From Nocardioides sp. PD653-B2 (GTDB lineage Bacteria; Actinomycetota; Actinomycetes; Propionibacteriales; Nocardioidaceae): a stretch of 64,000 nt of DNA. Shown piece by piece: positions 7,391 through 16,975 of this stretch. The stretch lies in assembly GCF_002117935.1 (NCBI RefSeq), contig NZ_BDJE01000025.1, positions 62,001 to 126,000 of the forward strand, in the 5' to 3' direction. How positions within the stretch are numbered: the stretch's first letter is position 1; each line of letters begins with the position of its first letter. The notes beneath the pieces are model-generated. The model saw only the letters and a list, made by a program, of their open reading frames with translations. It made no database searches and was not told the DNA's origin. Both the position numbers and the translations under genes were made by a program.

Positions 7391-10300
7391 TCAGTGGAAG
7401 TCGCGCGAACGGTGCCGGGCCCGCAGCGCCCGCCCCGCCTCGGGGTAGACGTCCTCGATCGGCGCCAGCCGGTCGGCGAGCAGGTTGGTGACGCCGTCGG
7501 AGCGTTCGAGCATCCCCCGGATCACCATGCCGGCGGCGGTGGCCGCGACCGTGCGGTAGCGCCGCCAGACCCCCACCGTGCAGATGACGTTGAGCATCCC
7601 GGTCTCGTCCTCGAGGTTGAGGAAGGTGACTCCCCCGGCGGTGCCGGGCCGCTGCCGGTGCGTGACCAGGCCCGCGACGTGCACCCGCCGCCCCGCCTCC
7701 GCGGTCGCGGTGTCGGCCACCGAGCGGATCCCGTGGCGGCGCAGCTGCTCGCGCAGGTGCACGAAGGGATGCCCCGCCGGCGTGATCGAGGTCGCCCACA
7801 TGTCCGCCATCGTGATCTCGACGTCGTCCATCTCGGGGAGCATCGGGGCCGGGCCGGCGACCCGGATCCCCTCGAGGTGCTCGTCGGTCTCGGTCCAGCC
7901 GGCGTTCCAGAGCGCCTGCCGGCGGTTGACCCCCGTGCCGTCGAAGACCCCCGCCGTCGCCAGCGCCTCGAGCTGCCGGGCGTCGAGACCGGCCCGCCGG
8001 GACAGGTCGACCTGGTCGGCGAACGGCCGCTCGGCGCGGGCCGCCACGATCCGGCGGGCGACCGTCGTGCCGATGCCGCGGACGGAGTCGAGCCCGAGGC
8101 GGACGGCGTACGCCGTGTCGCGCCGGTGCTCGGGCGTCGGGTCGGGGGTGCCGTCGACCCACTCGGTGCGCGTGCCGTCGAGGAGGCAGGAGTCGAGCCC
8201 GGTCGCGCCAGGAGCGCCGACGAGCTCGAGGTCGGGCGTGGCCGCGGAGAGCACCAGGTCGGGACGCCGCACCTCGACGCCGTGCCGCCGCGCGTCGTGC
8301 ACCAGCGACTGCGCCGAGTAGAAGCCCATCGGTTGCGCGCGCAGCAGCGCCGCGAGGAACGCCGCCGGGTAGTGCAGCTTGCACCACGAGCTGGCGTAGA
8401 CGAGCTTGGCGAAGGACAGGGAGTGGCTCTCGGCGAAGCCGAAGTTCGCGAAGGACAGGATCTTCACGTAGATCGCGTCGGCCGCGTCACCGACGATCCC
8501 CTTGGCGGCCATCCCCGCCATCAGCCTCTCCTTGATGGACTCGATCCGCTCGATCCCGCGCTTGGAGCCCATCGCCCGGCGCAGCAGGTCGGCCTCGTCG
8601 CGGTTGCAGTCGCCGAGCACCCGGGCCATGTCCATCAGCTGCTCCTGGAAGAGGGGTACGCCGCGGGTGCGCTCCAGCACCGGGATCAGCAGCGGGTGGG
8701 CGTACTCCACCTCCTCGCGGCCGGTCGCCCGCCGGATGTAGGGGTGCACGGCGCCGCCCTGGATCGGGCCGGGCCGGATCAGCGCGATCTCGATCGCGAG
8801 GTCGTAGAACTCCCGTGGCCGCAGTCGGGGCAGGGTGCCGATCTGGGCCCGGCTCTCCACCTGGAAGACGCCGACCGAGTCGGCCCGGCAGAGCATGTCG
8901 TAGACCGCCGGCTCCTCCTTGGGGATCGTGCTCAGCTCCCACGACTCCCCGAGGTGCTCGCGGACGATCGTCATCATGTGGTCGAGCGCGCTGAGCATCC
9001 CGAGACCGAGCAGGTCGAACTTCACCAGCCCCATGAACTCGCAGGCGTCCTTGTCCCACTGGAGGACCGTGCGCTTCTCCATCCGGGCCCGCTCGATCGG
9101 CACCACCTCGCCGATCGGCCGCTCGGTGAGCACCATCCCGCCGGAGTGGATGCCGAGGTGACGCGGGGCGCCGAGGAACTGGTTGGCGAGGTCGACGACG
9201 GCAGGGGGTACGTCGTGGTCGCCGCCCGGGTCCCGGGACGCCACCGTGGTCCAGCTGGTGACCTGCTTCGACCACGCGTCCTGCTGACCCGGCGAGTGGC
9301 CGAGCGCCTTGGCGGCATCGCGGACCGCCATCTTGGGCCGGTAGCCGACCACGTTGGCGACCTGCGCGGCGTTGTGGCGGCCGTAGCGCTCGTAGACCCA
9401 CTGGATCACCTCCTCGCGACGGTCGGAGTCGAAGTCGACGTCGATGTCGGGCTCCTCGTCGCGGTGCTGGGAGATGAACCGCTCGAACGGGAGCCGGTAG
9501 AAGACCGGGTCGATCGCGGTGATGCCGAGGGCGTAGCAGACCGCCGAGCTGGCCGCGGATCCCCTGCCCTGGCAGAGGATCCCCTGCGAGCGGGCGAACT
9601 CCACGATGTCGTGGACGATCACGAAGTAGCCCGCGAAGTCCTTCTCCTCGATCACCCTCAGCTCGTGCTCGACCTTGTCCCTGGCCTCGTCCTCGAGGGC
9701 GCCCCCGGCGTAGCGGATCGCGAAGCCCCGCTCGGTGAGCTCGCGCAGCCAGCTGGACGGCGTGTGCCCGTCGGGGATGCCCTTCTTGGGCAGCCGGGGG
9801 CTGGCCTTCTGGAGGTCGAAGGCGATCTCGTCGGCGAGCTCGACGGTGCGCGCGACCGCGCCGGGGTAGCGGGCGAAGCGGCGCGCCATCTCGTCGCCCG
9901 AGCGCAGGCACGCGGCGCCGGTCGCCGGCAGCCAGCCGTCCATCTCGGCCAGGCTGCGCCGGGCCCGGACCGCCGCCATCGCCCCGGCGAGCCGGTGGCC
10001 GGACGGGTGCGCGTAGTGGACGTTGTTGGTGGCGACCACCGGCAGCCCGTGGTCGGCGGCCAGCGCCGCGAGCAGGTCGTTGTGGGCGCTGTCGGTCGGG
10101 TGGCCGTGGTCGGTCAGCTCCACGGCGACGTGCTCGTGGCCGAAGAGCGCGGTCAGCCGGTCGAGCTCGGCCGCCGCAGCCGTCGGCCCGCGGTCGGTGA
10201 GCGCCCGTCGTACGGCGCCCTTGCGGCAGCCGGTCAGCACCAGCCAGTGGTCGCGCCCCCGCTCGGCGAGCTCGTCGAGGTCGTAGACCGGGCGTCCCTT

Positions 10301-10789
10301 CTCGTCGCCGCGCAGCTGGGCGTCGGTGATCGCGGCGGCCAGCCGGTGGTAGCCCTCGACCCCGCGGGCCAGCACCAGCAGGTGGCTGCCCTCGGGGTCG
10401 GCGACGCCCTGCTGCGGCGTGCGCAGGCCCAGCGAGAGCTCGGCGCCGTAGATGGTCTGGATGCCGCCGTGCAGCTGCGCGGTCTCGGCGAAGAGCGGCG
10501 CGCCGTAGAACCCGTCGTGGTCGGTGATCGCCAACGCGTGCAGGCCGAGACGGATCGCCTCCAGCACCAGGTGGTCGGGCCCGCTGGCGCCGTCGAGGAA
10601 GCTGAAGTTGGAGTGGCAGTGCAGCTCGGCGTACGGCGTGAGCGGGCCGGTCGGCCGGTCGATCTCGACCCGCCGCCGCTTGCGCTTCTTCGTCGAGATC
10701 GGCGCCTCGGGGTCCTGCGGGGTGTGGGTGCGGCCGGAGAGGCGCTTCTCGAGCTCACCCCAGGAGATCGAGGGGTTGTTCCAGCCCAT
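7391..10789 (-). CDS. dnaE2: Error-prone DNA polymerase III alpha subunit DnaE2
   Basis: A 1132-residue C-family polymerase of the SOS mutasome. An N-terminal PHP domain (LHCHSNFSFLDGAS near residue 50) is followed by the polymerase core with the catalytic PDIDVDFDSDRRE motif, then an OB-fold C-terminus (VHVAGLVTHRQRP). The length fits DnaE2 and a basic KKRKRRRVE patch lies before the PHP domain. It acts with ImuA' and ImuB in damage-induced mutagenesis and translesion synthesis. ATG 10789 overlaps the imuB stop by one base (TGATG), implying translational coupling. Expression should come from the LexA-boxed promoter upstream of imuA'. Confidence 0.95.
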   Translation of the reverse strand: MGWNNPSISWGELEKRLSGRTHTPQDPEAPISTKKRKRRRVEIDRPTGPLTPYAELHCHSNFSFLDGASGPDHLVLEAIRLGLHALAITDHDGFYGAPLFAETAQLHGGIQTIYGAELSLGLRTPQQGVADPEGSHLLVLARGVEGYHRLAAAITDAQLRGDEKGRPVYDLDELAERGRDHWLVLTGCRKGAVRRALTDRGPTAAAAELDRLTALFGHEHVAVELTDHGHPTDSAHNDLLAALAADHGLPVVATNNVHYAHPSGHRLAGAMAAVRARRSLAEMDGWLPATGAACLRSGDEMARRFARYPGAVARTVELADEIAFDLQKASPRLPKKGIPDGHTPSSWLRELTERGFAIRYAGGALEDEARDKVEHELRVIEEKDFAGYFVIVHDIVEFARSQGILCQGRGSAASSAVCYALGITAIDPVFYRLPFERFISQHRDEEPDIDVDFDSDRREEVIQWVYERYGRHNAAQVANVVGYRPKMAVRDAAKALGHSPGQQDAWSKQVTSWTTVASRDPGGDHDVPPAVVDLANQFLGAPRHLGIHSGGMVLTERPIGEVVPIERARMEKRTVLQWDKDACEFMGLVKFDLLGLGMLSALDHMMTIVREHLGESWELSTIPKEEPAVYDMLCRADSVGVFQVESRAQIGTLPRLRPREFYDLAIEIALIRPGPIQGGAVHPYIRRATGREEVEYAHPLLIPVLERTRGVPLFQEQLMDMARVLGDCNRDEADLLRRAMGSKRGIERIESIKERLMAGMAAKGIVGDAADAIYVKILSFANFGFAESHSLSFAKLVYASSWCKLHYPAAFLAALLRAQPMGFYSAQSLVHDARRHGVEVRRPDLVLSAATPDLELVGAPGATGLDSCLLDGTRTEWVDGTPDPTPEHRRDTAYAVRLGLDSVRGIGTTVARRIVAARAERPFADQVDLSRRAGLDARQLEALATAGVFDGTGVNRRQALWNAGWTETDEHLEGIRVAGPAPMLPEMDDVEITMADMWATSITPAGHPFVHLREQLRRHGIRSVADTATAEAGRRVHVAGLVTHRQRPGTAGGVTFLNLEDETGMLNVICTVGVWRRYRTVAATAAGMVIRGMLERSDGVTNLLADRLAPIEDVYPEAGRALRARHRSRDFH

Positions 10790-12315
10790 CAGTCGTACGC
10801 GGCTTCCGTGAACCAGACGCCGTCGTCCCACGTCATCAGCCAGGCGCGCCCGTCGACGCCGACCACCTGGAAGCGGGCCACCCGGCGCGGGTTCGTCTCC
10901 CACCAGAGCTCCTCGACCGGCCACGGCCCGGCCCAGGCGGCGACCGGCTGCCAGTCGCCGGACGGCCCGGGGCGGAACCGCTCGGGCTCGCAGGTCACCG
11001 CGCCCCGGTCGTCGACCCCGACGGTGCGCATCCCCACGCCGACGACCGCCGCCGACACCGGCGTCGCGAGCACCCGGGCGGGCGCGGGTGGCGGGATGCG
11101 GCCCGGCCAGGCGGGGCCGGTCGGCCGCAGCCCGGTCGCGCGCTCGCCCCACGGGACCAGCGCCTGGCGGTCGGCGGGCGCCCGGCCGCCCTGGAGGACC
11201 GGCCGGACGACAGCCTCGTGGCCGAGCATCCCCTGCACCCGGGCGATGCCCCGCTCGACGCGCTCGTCGGTGCCGCCCCACAGCCCGTCGGCGTGCACCG
11301 CGTCGGGGACGACGGTCACCGGCGTGAAAACCACCCGGTCGACCGGCGACCGGATGTCGCCGCCCCGGAAGCCTCCCTGCAGCTGCCAGTGCAGCCGGTC
11401 GACCAGGTCGGCTGCGGAGAACCAGCGCGGGTGCAGCCAGGTGCGCGACGAGGCGGGCTCGACCGACCCCTCGCAGCGCGCCTCGACCAGCACCTCGGTG
11501 CAGACCAGGTGGAGCCGGGCCAGCTGGTCGACGACCCGGTCGGCGGTCCGGCGGACGCTGAAGCTGATCGTCTCCGCGGAGTCCAGCGGCGGCTCGAAGT
11601 CGACGTGGCAGGCGAGGTCGGGAGGCGGGGTGCGGGTCGCGAGGAGGACGGCGCCGTCGCCGCCGACCACCCGGTGCACCCAGGCGACCTGGGGGCCGAA
11701 CCGGTCGCGCACGTCGGCCGCCGCCAGGTCGCCGAGGTCGCCGAGGGTGCGCAGCCCGAGCCGCTGGAGCAGGCTCACCGCGTCGGCGTCCTCGAGGACG
11801 TCGACCGGCAGCCCGCGCAGGAAGCCGACCGACTCCCCCGGCTCGACGACCCGGCAGTCCTGCCGCTGCGCACGCCGCGCGGCCTGCTCGGCGGTGAACA
11901 GCTCGTCGGCAACCCCGACCCGGCAGTCCCAGACGCCGAGCCCGACCAGCCGCTCGGCGACCAACGCGGCCGCGGACGGCTCCCCGCCGTAGAACCGTCC
12001 GGGCGCACGCAGCGCCAGGAGCCCCGGCCGCAGCGGGGACACCCCCGGCCGCAGCTCCTCGACCGCCGCCAACACCTGCTCGAAGGCCCGGGTGTCGCGG
12101 TCGGGGCTGGCGGCGTACACCTTCAGCTCCGGGCAGCGCGACTGCGCGTCGCGGCGACGCATGCCCCGTCGTACGCCGGACGCGCGGGCCGCGTCGTTGC
12201 CGGCCTGCACGATGTTGGCGCTGAAGACCGCGGCCGGCAGGTGGGTGGGCAGCCCCTCGTCGGCCAGCGCGGCGACCACCGGCCAGTCCGGGCACCAGAC
12301 GACCATGACGCGCAT
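10789..12315 (-). CDS. imuB: ImuB, catalytically inactive Y-family polymerase homologue
   Basis: A 508-residue protein with the Y-family fold. The N-terminus reads VVWCPDWPVVAA where active DinB-type polymerases carry the metal-binding DxD motif, so it should be inactive. This matches ImuB's role as the beta-clamp-binding hub that recruits DnaE2 and ImuA'. The long C-terminal tail (QLVPWGERATG, ETNPRRVARFQVVG) is typical. ATG 12315 overlaps the imuA' stop by one base and the stop overlaps the dnaE2 start. Confidence 0.93.
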   Translation of the reverse strand: MRVMVVWCPDWPVVAALADEGLPTHLPAAVFSANIVQAGNDAARASGVRRGMRRRDAQSRCPELKVYAASPDRDTRAFEQVLAAVEELRPGVSPLRPGLLALRAPGRFYGGEPSAAALVAERLVGLGVWDCRVGVADELFTAEQAARRAQRQDCRVVEPGESVGFLRGLPVDVLEDADAVSLLQRLGLRTLGDLGDLAAADVRDRFGPQVAWVHRVVGGDGAVLLATRTPPPDLACHVDFEPPLDSAETISFSVRRTADRVVDQLARLHLVCTEVLVEARCEGSVEPASSRTWLHPRWFSAADLVDRLHWQLQGGFRGGDIRSPVDRVVFTPVTVVPDAVHADGLWGGTDERVERGIARVQGMLGHEAVVRPVLQGGRAPADRQALVPWGERATGLRPTGPAWPGRIPPPAPARVLATPVSAAVVGVGMRTVGVDDRGAVTCEPERFRPGPSGDWQPVAAWAGPWPVEELWWETNPRRVARFQVVGVDGRAWLMTWDDGVWFTEAAYD

Positions 12316-13004
12316 CAGCTCGCCGCCTCGACAGCGGGTACGGCGGTCAGGTCGCGCTCGGCGCGGACGTAGGACTGGTCCTCGGCCGGGAACCACAGCG
12401 CACCTCGCCGCGGCGGGGCCGACCCGCGCTGCGCCTCGACGACCAGCCGGCGCGCGCGGAGGTGGCCGTGCCCCTCGCCGACACCGGACCACGCGGGCTC
12501 CCGCGTCGTCAGCCGCACCTCGCAGCGCGGCCAGTCCCCCGATGTCCGCTCCTGGGCGACCAGGACCGACGACCGCTTGCGCAGCCGGGCGCCGAGCTTC
12601 TCGGCGACGTGCGCGGGCACCCGGCCGCGGGTCCGGACCACCACCACCGTCGCGACGTCGACCAGCGCAGCGGTGACCTCGAGCCACTGGTCGCCGGGCT
12701 CGGGGACCAGGACGGTGCGGGTCAGGTCGACCCCGAGCGCCAGGGCGGCCTCGGCGCCGAAGTCGGTGACGCCGACGACCGCGCACCAGCCCCCGGCCCG
12801 CGAGGGCCCGGCCATCAGCGCCAGCGCCAGGCTCGAGCTGTCGACGGAGTAGCTGCCGCCCGCCCGCAGCTGGACCAGGCCGGCCAGCGCCGGGTGGGTC
12901 TCCAGCTCCAGCCGCGGCACGCCGTCCTGCATCCGCGTCATCCGGGCGCGCAGCTGCTGGATCGTGTCCGCGGCGTTCGTCGGGGTGCTGGTCGGTGGGG
13001 TCAC
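12315..13004 (-). CDS. imuA': ImuA', RecA-like mutasome accessory protein
   Basis: A 229-residue protein, first gene of the imuA'-imuB-dnaE2 operon. It has a truncated RecA-like core (GGWCAVVGVTDFG, RTVLVPEPGDQWLEV) without a clean Walker A, as in actinobacterial ImuA'. I chose GTG 13004. It lies 10 bp downstream of a perfect LexA box with no evident ribosome binding site, so the transcript may be leaderless or nearly so. An ATG at 13011 is out of frame. Confidence 0.88.
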   Translation of the reverse strand: MTPPTSTPTNAADTIQQLRARMTRMQDGVPRLELETHPALAGLVQLRAGGSYSVDSSSLALALMAGPSRAGGWCAVVGVTDFGAEAALALGVDLTRTVLVPEPGDQWLEVTAALVDVATVVVVRTRGRVPAHVAEKLGARLRKRSSVLVAQERTSGDWPRCEVRLTTREPAWSGVGEGHGHLRARRLVVEAQRGSAPPRRGALWFPAEDQSYVRAERDLTAVPAVEAAS

Positions 13005-13013
13005 ACCCCATGA

Positions 13014-13029
13014 TCGAACATGTGTTCGA
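13014..13029. promoter_or_regulatory. LexA/SOS box
   Basis: TCGAAC-ATGT-GTTCGA is a perfect 16-bp palindrome matching the actinobacterial LexA operator consensus (TCGAAC-N4-GTTCGA). It sits 9 bp upstream of the imuA' start, where it would overlap the promoter. Confidence 0.95.
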
Positions 13030-13098
13030 ACAGGTCAACAGCGGGTTCGCCGTACCGCCTCACCCGTCCCAGCAGTCACACCGGCGTGAACTTGCCCG

Positions 13099-13175
13099 CC
13101 GAAACCCGCACGACACGCCGTGCCGGGCCGGCGTGTCGTGCGGGTTTCACCGGCTGCCCGGTGAAACCCGCACGC
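13099..13175 (-). repeat. 77-bp three-armed palindromic intergenic element, copy A
   Basis: On the minus strand this begins 8 bp after the fadD stop codon. It has two mutually exclusive perfect hairpins: a 20-bp stem (13101-13120 with 13129-13148) and a 17-bp stem (13137-13153 with 13158-13174). An ungapped second copy lies at 49335-49411 (65 of 77 identical). It may end fadD transcription and insulate it from the SOS operon. Confidence 0.8.
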
Positions 13176-13182
13176 CGCCAGC

Positions 13183-15000
13183 TCACGAGTAGAACGCGTC
13201 GATCCGGTCCTTGTTGTTGACCTCGACGACGTTGCGCTTGACCTTCATCGAGGGGGTCAGCTCGCCCGACTCGATGGTGAGGTCGTGGTCGAGGATCTCC
13301 CACTTCTTGATGGTCTCCCAGCGGTTCAGCCGGGCGTTGAGCTGGTCGACGTAGCCGCCGATCATCGTCTTGACCTCGTCGGACCTGACGATGTCGGTGT
13401 ACGACGCGCCGGCCATGCCGTTCTCCTCGGCCCAGCCCGCCATCGCGTCGGGGTCGAGGGTGATCAGCGCGACCACGAAGTTCCGCTCGTTGCCGAAGAC
13501 CATGAACTGGCTGGTGTAGGGGCAGATCGCCTTGAACTTCGACTCGATCGCGGGGGGCGCGACGTACTTGCCGCCGGAGGTCTTGAAGAGCTCCTTGATC
13601 CGGCCGGTGATGGTGAGGAAGCCGTCGGCGTCGAGGCTGCCCTTGTCGCCGGTGTGCAGCCAGCCGTCCTCGGTCAGCGTCTTCGCCGTCTCCTCGGGGA
13701 GGTTGTGGTAGCCCGCCATGATGTGCGGCCCGCGCAGCATCACCTCGTCGCCCTCGCCGATCTTGACCTCGCTGCCCGGCAGTGCGGGGCCGACCGTGCC
13801 GATCTTGTAGTCGTCGGGGTGGTTGACCGTGGCGCCGGCGGCGTTCTCGGTCATGCCGTAGCCCTCGAGGATGAGGATGCCGGCGGCGTGGAACCACTCG
13901 GCGATCTCGGAGTTCAGCGCTGCGGAGCCGGAGATGAAGAACCGGACCCGGCCTCCGAACCGCTCGCGCACCTTGCTGAAGACCAGCTTGTCGAAGAGCC
14001 CGTGCTGGACGTTGAGCAGCAGCGGGACGGACCTGCCCTCGCGCTTGTGCTTGTCGACCTTGATGCCGACCTCGAACGCCTTCTTGAAGATCTTCTCCTT
14101 GAGGCCGCCCTCGGCCGCCTGCATGGTGACGATCCGGCCGTGCGCCTTCTCGAAGATCCGCGGCGCGGCGCCCATGAACGTCGGCTTCACGACGCCGAGG
14201 TTCTCGACGATCTTGTCGACCCGGCCGTCGATCGCGGTGGCGAAGCCACAGGCGAGCTGCGCCGAGAGCAGCACCTTGCCGAACGAGTGGGCCATCGGCA
14301 GCCACAGGAACTGGAGGTCGTCCTCGCCGAGGATGTCCTGCACCTGGATGGCCGTGCCCTCGTAGACCCAGGCCCGGTGCAGCAGCCGGACGCCCTTGGG
14401 CTTGCCGGTCGTGCCCGAGGTGTAGATGAGCGTCGCGAGCTGGTCGGGCTCGATCGCGTGGGCCGTCTCGCCGACCACGCCCGGGTGCTCGGCGAGGTAG
14501 GCCTCCCCCAGCGTGGCGAGGTCGTCGAGGCCGATCACCCAGTCGCCGTCGGTCGTCCCGTCGAAGGTCACGACCTTGATGACCTGCGGTAGCTCGTCCC
14601 TGTGCGCGGTGAGCTTCGCGATCTGGTCGTCGTCCTCGGCGAAGACCACGCGGCTGTCCGAGTCGCTGAGGATGTACGCCGTGTCCTCGCTGTTGGTCGA
14701 CGGGTAGACGGTCGTGGTCGCGGCGCCCGCACACATGACCGCCAGGTCGGCGAGGATCCACTCGTAGCGGGTGCCGGCCACGATGCCGACCCGCTGCTCC
14801 GAGGTGATGCCGAGGGACAGCAGGCCTCCGGCGAGCTTCTCGACGAGGTCGCCCGCCTGCCGCCAGGTGACGGACTCCCAGCCCTCACCCCGGGGGTAGC
14901 GGAACGCCTCGTGGTCGGCCGAGGCGGCGACGCGGTCGAGGAACTGCACCGCGACGTTCTTGGTCAGGTGGTCGACGAAGCTGGTGTCGGTGGTGGGCAT
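13183..15000 (-). CDS. Long-chain fatty acid-CoA ligase (AMP-forming)
   Basis: A 605-residue adenylate-forming enzyme that activates long-chain fatty acids to acyl-CoA. Visible motifs are the P-loop LIYTSGTTGKPKG (~residue 190), YGMTENAAG and WLHTGDKG, with the catalytic-lysine region near the C-terminus (LTPSMKVKRN). Length and motifs fit the FadD15/long-chain family. ATG 15000 follows CAGGAG. A minus-strand TAGGTT at 15043-15048 is a candidate -10. It is transcribed alone toward the 77-bp element. Confidence 0.92.
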   Translation of the reverse strand: MPTTDTSFVDHLTKNVAVQFLDRVAASADHEAFRYPRGEGWESVTWRQAGDLVEKLAGGLLSLGITSEQRVGIVAGTRYEWILADLAVMCAGAATTTVYPSTNSEDTAYILSDSDSRVVFAEDDDQIAKLTAHRDELPQVIKVVTFDGTTDGDWVIGLDDLATLGEAYLAEHPGVVGETAHAIEPDQLATLIYTSGTTGKPKGVRLLHRAWVYEGTAIQVQDILGEDDLQFLWLPMAHSFGKVLLSAQLACGFATAIDGRVDKIVENLGVVKPTFMGAAPRIFEKAHGRIVTMQAAEGGLKEKIFKKAFEVGIKVDKHKREGRSVPLLLNVQHGLFDKLVFSKVRERFGGRVRFFISGSAALNSEIAEWFHAAGILILEGYGMTENAAGATVNHPDDYKIGTVGPALPGSEVKIGEGDEVMLRGPHIMAGYHNLPEETAKTLTEDGWLHTGDKGSLDADGFLTITGRIKELFKTSGGKYVAPPAIESKFKAICPYTSQFMVFGNERNFVVALITLDPDAMAGWAEENGMAGASYTDIVRSDEVKTMIGGYVDQLNARLNRWETIKKWEILDHDLTIESGELTPSMKVKRNVVEVNNKDRIDAFYS

Positions 15001-15532
15001 GACACTCCTGCAGGGCGGCCGAGACGAATGGGGATGCGGAGTAACCTAGATCACTGGCCCAACTCGTGGGTAGCAACCCTGCTCGGGCCCGCGCGGCGAC
15101 GTGACTCCCGGGCCGCTCCCGCCCCGGTCGTCACCGTGCGGGCATCAGGCTGACGACGTCGCCGTGCCCGGGGCGGTGGTGACGTTCTCGACCGCGCAGG
15201 CCGACCCGGTCGACCGGAACTGTTTCGGCCATCGGTCGTTGTCGAGAGAGGGCCGGCCGACCGCGCCCTGTTCCGCCTCGCGAGGGTCGCCGAGGTCGAG
15301 GGGGAGGACCGATGGCGGCACGGCCCGATGCCGGCGGTCCCGACGGTCGGCGCCGACCCGATTCCCGCACCCACCGAGGGCTGCGTCACGCCGTACCGAC
15401 GTTTCATCACGGGCTCGTGGGGCACCTAGTAGAAGGACTTCAACGCCCTGGCTCGGGACAGCCGGCGGTCCCGGCGCCCGACGCAGTTTGCGCGGGCGCG
15501 GCACTGCACCAACGACCCGGGGGGATCGGCAC
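15001..15532. other. Intergenic region between divergent fadD and the polysaccharide priming transferase
   Basis: 532 bp with no coding frame that shows normal codon bias. It holds the candidate fadD -10 (15043-15048, minus strand) and presumably the promoter of the sugar transferase, which I cannot place. No RNA gene or repeat was recognised. Confidence 0.5.
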
Positions 15533-16975
15533 GTGCGAGCAGGCCTGATCGACGTACTTCCATGGCTCAAGAGCATCCGACCGGCACTGACGCTGGTCGA
15601 CCCGGTGGCGATCGTCCTCGCCGGACTCGCCGTCCACGCCTCGGTGAGCCCGCTCGCGGTGGCCACGGCCGCCGTGGCCGCGACCCTGGTGTGCCGGCAG
15701 GCCGACCTGCACCGGTCCCGCCTGGTGCTGTCCCTGCTCGAGGACCTGCCCCAGCTGGCCCTGGCCACGCTGGTCGCCACCCTGGCCCTGATGGCGATCA
15801 CTCCGGCGCCCGAGCTGACGAGCCCCCCGTGGGGCATGCTGCTGATCTTCAGCGGGTCCGCGTTCCTGCATCTGGTCGTGCTCCGCGGGATCGTCTACTC
15901 CCGCGCACTCGCCCGCCGACGCAACGGCCGCAGCTCGCACCCGGCGATCATCGTCGGTGCCGGCGCGGTCGGTCAGCGGCTGGCCCGGACCTTCCTGGCC
16001 CGGGGCGAGTACGGCCTGCACCCGGTCGGCATGATCGACTGCGCGCCGGGCCTCACCGCCCAGCAGCTCCCGCTCCCCCTGCTCGGCGGGGTCGACGACC
16101 TCGAGCGCGCGATGACCGACCTCGGCGTGGACGACGTGGTCTTCGCGTTCCCGGACCCGCCCGACGACCACACGATCGCCGTCGTGCGCCGCTGCGTGCA
16201 GAACGACCACCAGGTCTTCGTGGTCCCGCGGTTCTTCGAGATGATGGGCCTCGACCACCACCGGCGCACCGAGGTCATCGGCGACGTCGCGGTGATGCGG
16301 CTGCGGCGTTGGGGCCTGCGCCCGCACACGCTCCTCCTCAAGCGGGCCTTCGACGTCGCCCTCTCGTGCCTGGCGCTCGTCGTCCTGTCCCCCGTGCTCC
16401 TCGCCTGCGCGATCGCGGTGCGCCTCGAGACCGGCCCCGGCGTGATCTTCCGCCAGGTGCGCGTCGGCCGCGGCGGCGGCACGTTCACGCTCTACAAGTT
16501 CCGTTCGCTCAAGCCCACTAACCAGCTCGAGAGCGCCACCCAGTGGTCGATCGACAACGACGACCGGCTCGGCGCGGTCGGCAGGTTCCTCCGGCGCACC
16601 AGCCTCGACGAGCTGCCCCAGCTGGTGAACGTCGTCCGCGGCGACATGAGCCTGGTCGGTCCCCGCCCCGAGCGGCCGTTCTTCGTCCGGGAGTTCTCCA
16701 AGGCCCAGGTCCGGTACGACGACCGGCACCGGGTGGCGACCGGCCTCACCGGCTGGGCGCAGGTCAACGACCTGCGCGGCGACACCCCCATCGACGCGCG
16801 CACCCGCTTCGACAACCACTACATCGAGAACTGGTCGCTGTGGACCGACGTCAAGATCATGATGCGCACGGTGCGGGCGGTCACCCGGTCCCAGCCGGGC
16901 TCGGACGCCCCGCTGAGGCTCACCCTCGGCGAGCCGCCAGCAGAGCGAGGCACAGCTCCGCGACCGCGCGTGTAG
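15533..16975 (+). CDS. Polyprenyl-phosphate hexose-1-phosphate transferase (exopolysaccharide priming enzyme)
   Basis: A 480-residue membrane enzyme that starts repeat-unit assembly by moving a sugar-1-phosphate onto undecaprenyl phosphate. Four or five N-terminal hydrophobic segments are followed by a CoA-binding-like Rossmann segment (IIVGAGAVGQRLAR ~140). The C-terminal bacterial sugar transferase domain (~265-460) includes KRAFDVALS, TLYKFRS, RRTSLDELPQL and GPRPERP. GTG 15533 follows a GGGGGGAT ribosome binding site; longer readings would add a low-quality Arg/Ser/Pro-rich stretch. Its 3' end overlaps the convergent glycosyltransferase by 56 bp. It is the only plus-strand gene in this part of the locus. 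Confidence 0.93.
   Translation: MRAGLIDVLPWLKSIRPALTLVDPVAIVLAGLAVHASVSPLAVATAAVAATLVCRQADLHRSRLVLSLLEDLPQLALATLVATLALMAITPAPELTSPPWGMLLIFSGSAFLHLVVLRGIVYSRALARRRNGRSSHPAIIVGAGAVGQRLARTFLARGEYGLHPVGMIDCAPGLTAQQLPLPLLGGVDDLERAMTDLGVDDVVFAFPDPPDDHTIAVVRRCVQNDHQVFVVPRFFEMMGLDHHRRTEVIGDVAVMRLRRWGLRPHTLLLKRAFDVALSCLALVVLSPVLLACAIAVRLETGPGVIFRQVRVGRGGGTFTLYKFRSLKPTNQLESATQWSIDNDDRLGAVGRFLRRTSLDELPQLVNVVRGDMSLVGPRPERPFFVREFSKAQVRYDDRHRVATGLTGWAQVNDLRGDTPIDARTRFDNHYIENWSLWTDVKIMMRTVRAVTRSQPGSDAPLRLTLGEPPAERGTAPRPRV

Noticed and set aside
7394..11992. Very long plus-strand open frames antisense to dnaE2 and imuB (and similar frames elsewhere)
   Set aside because: They are shadows of GC-rich coding sequence. 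The minus-strand frames carry clear DnaE2 and ImuB motifs.
15101..15532. N-terminal extension of the priming sugar transferase
   Set aside because: The added residues are Arg/Ser/Pro-rich without bias, while GTG 15533 has a good ribosome binding site right before the first membrane segment.
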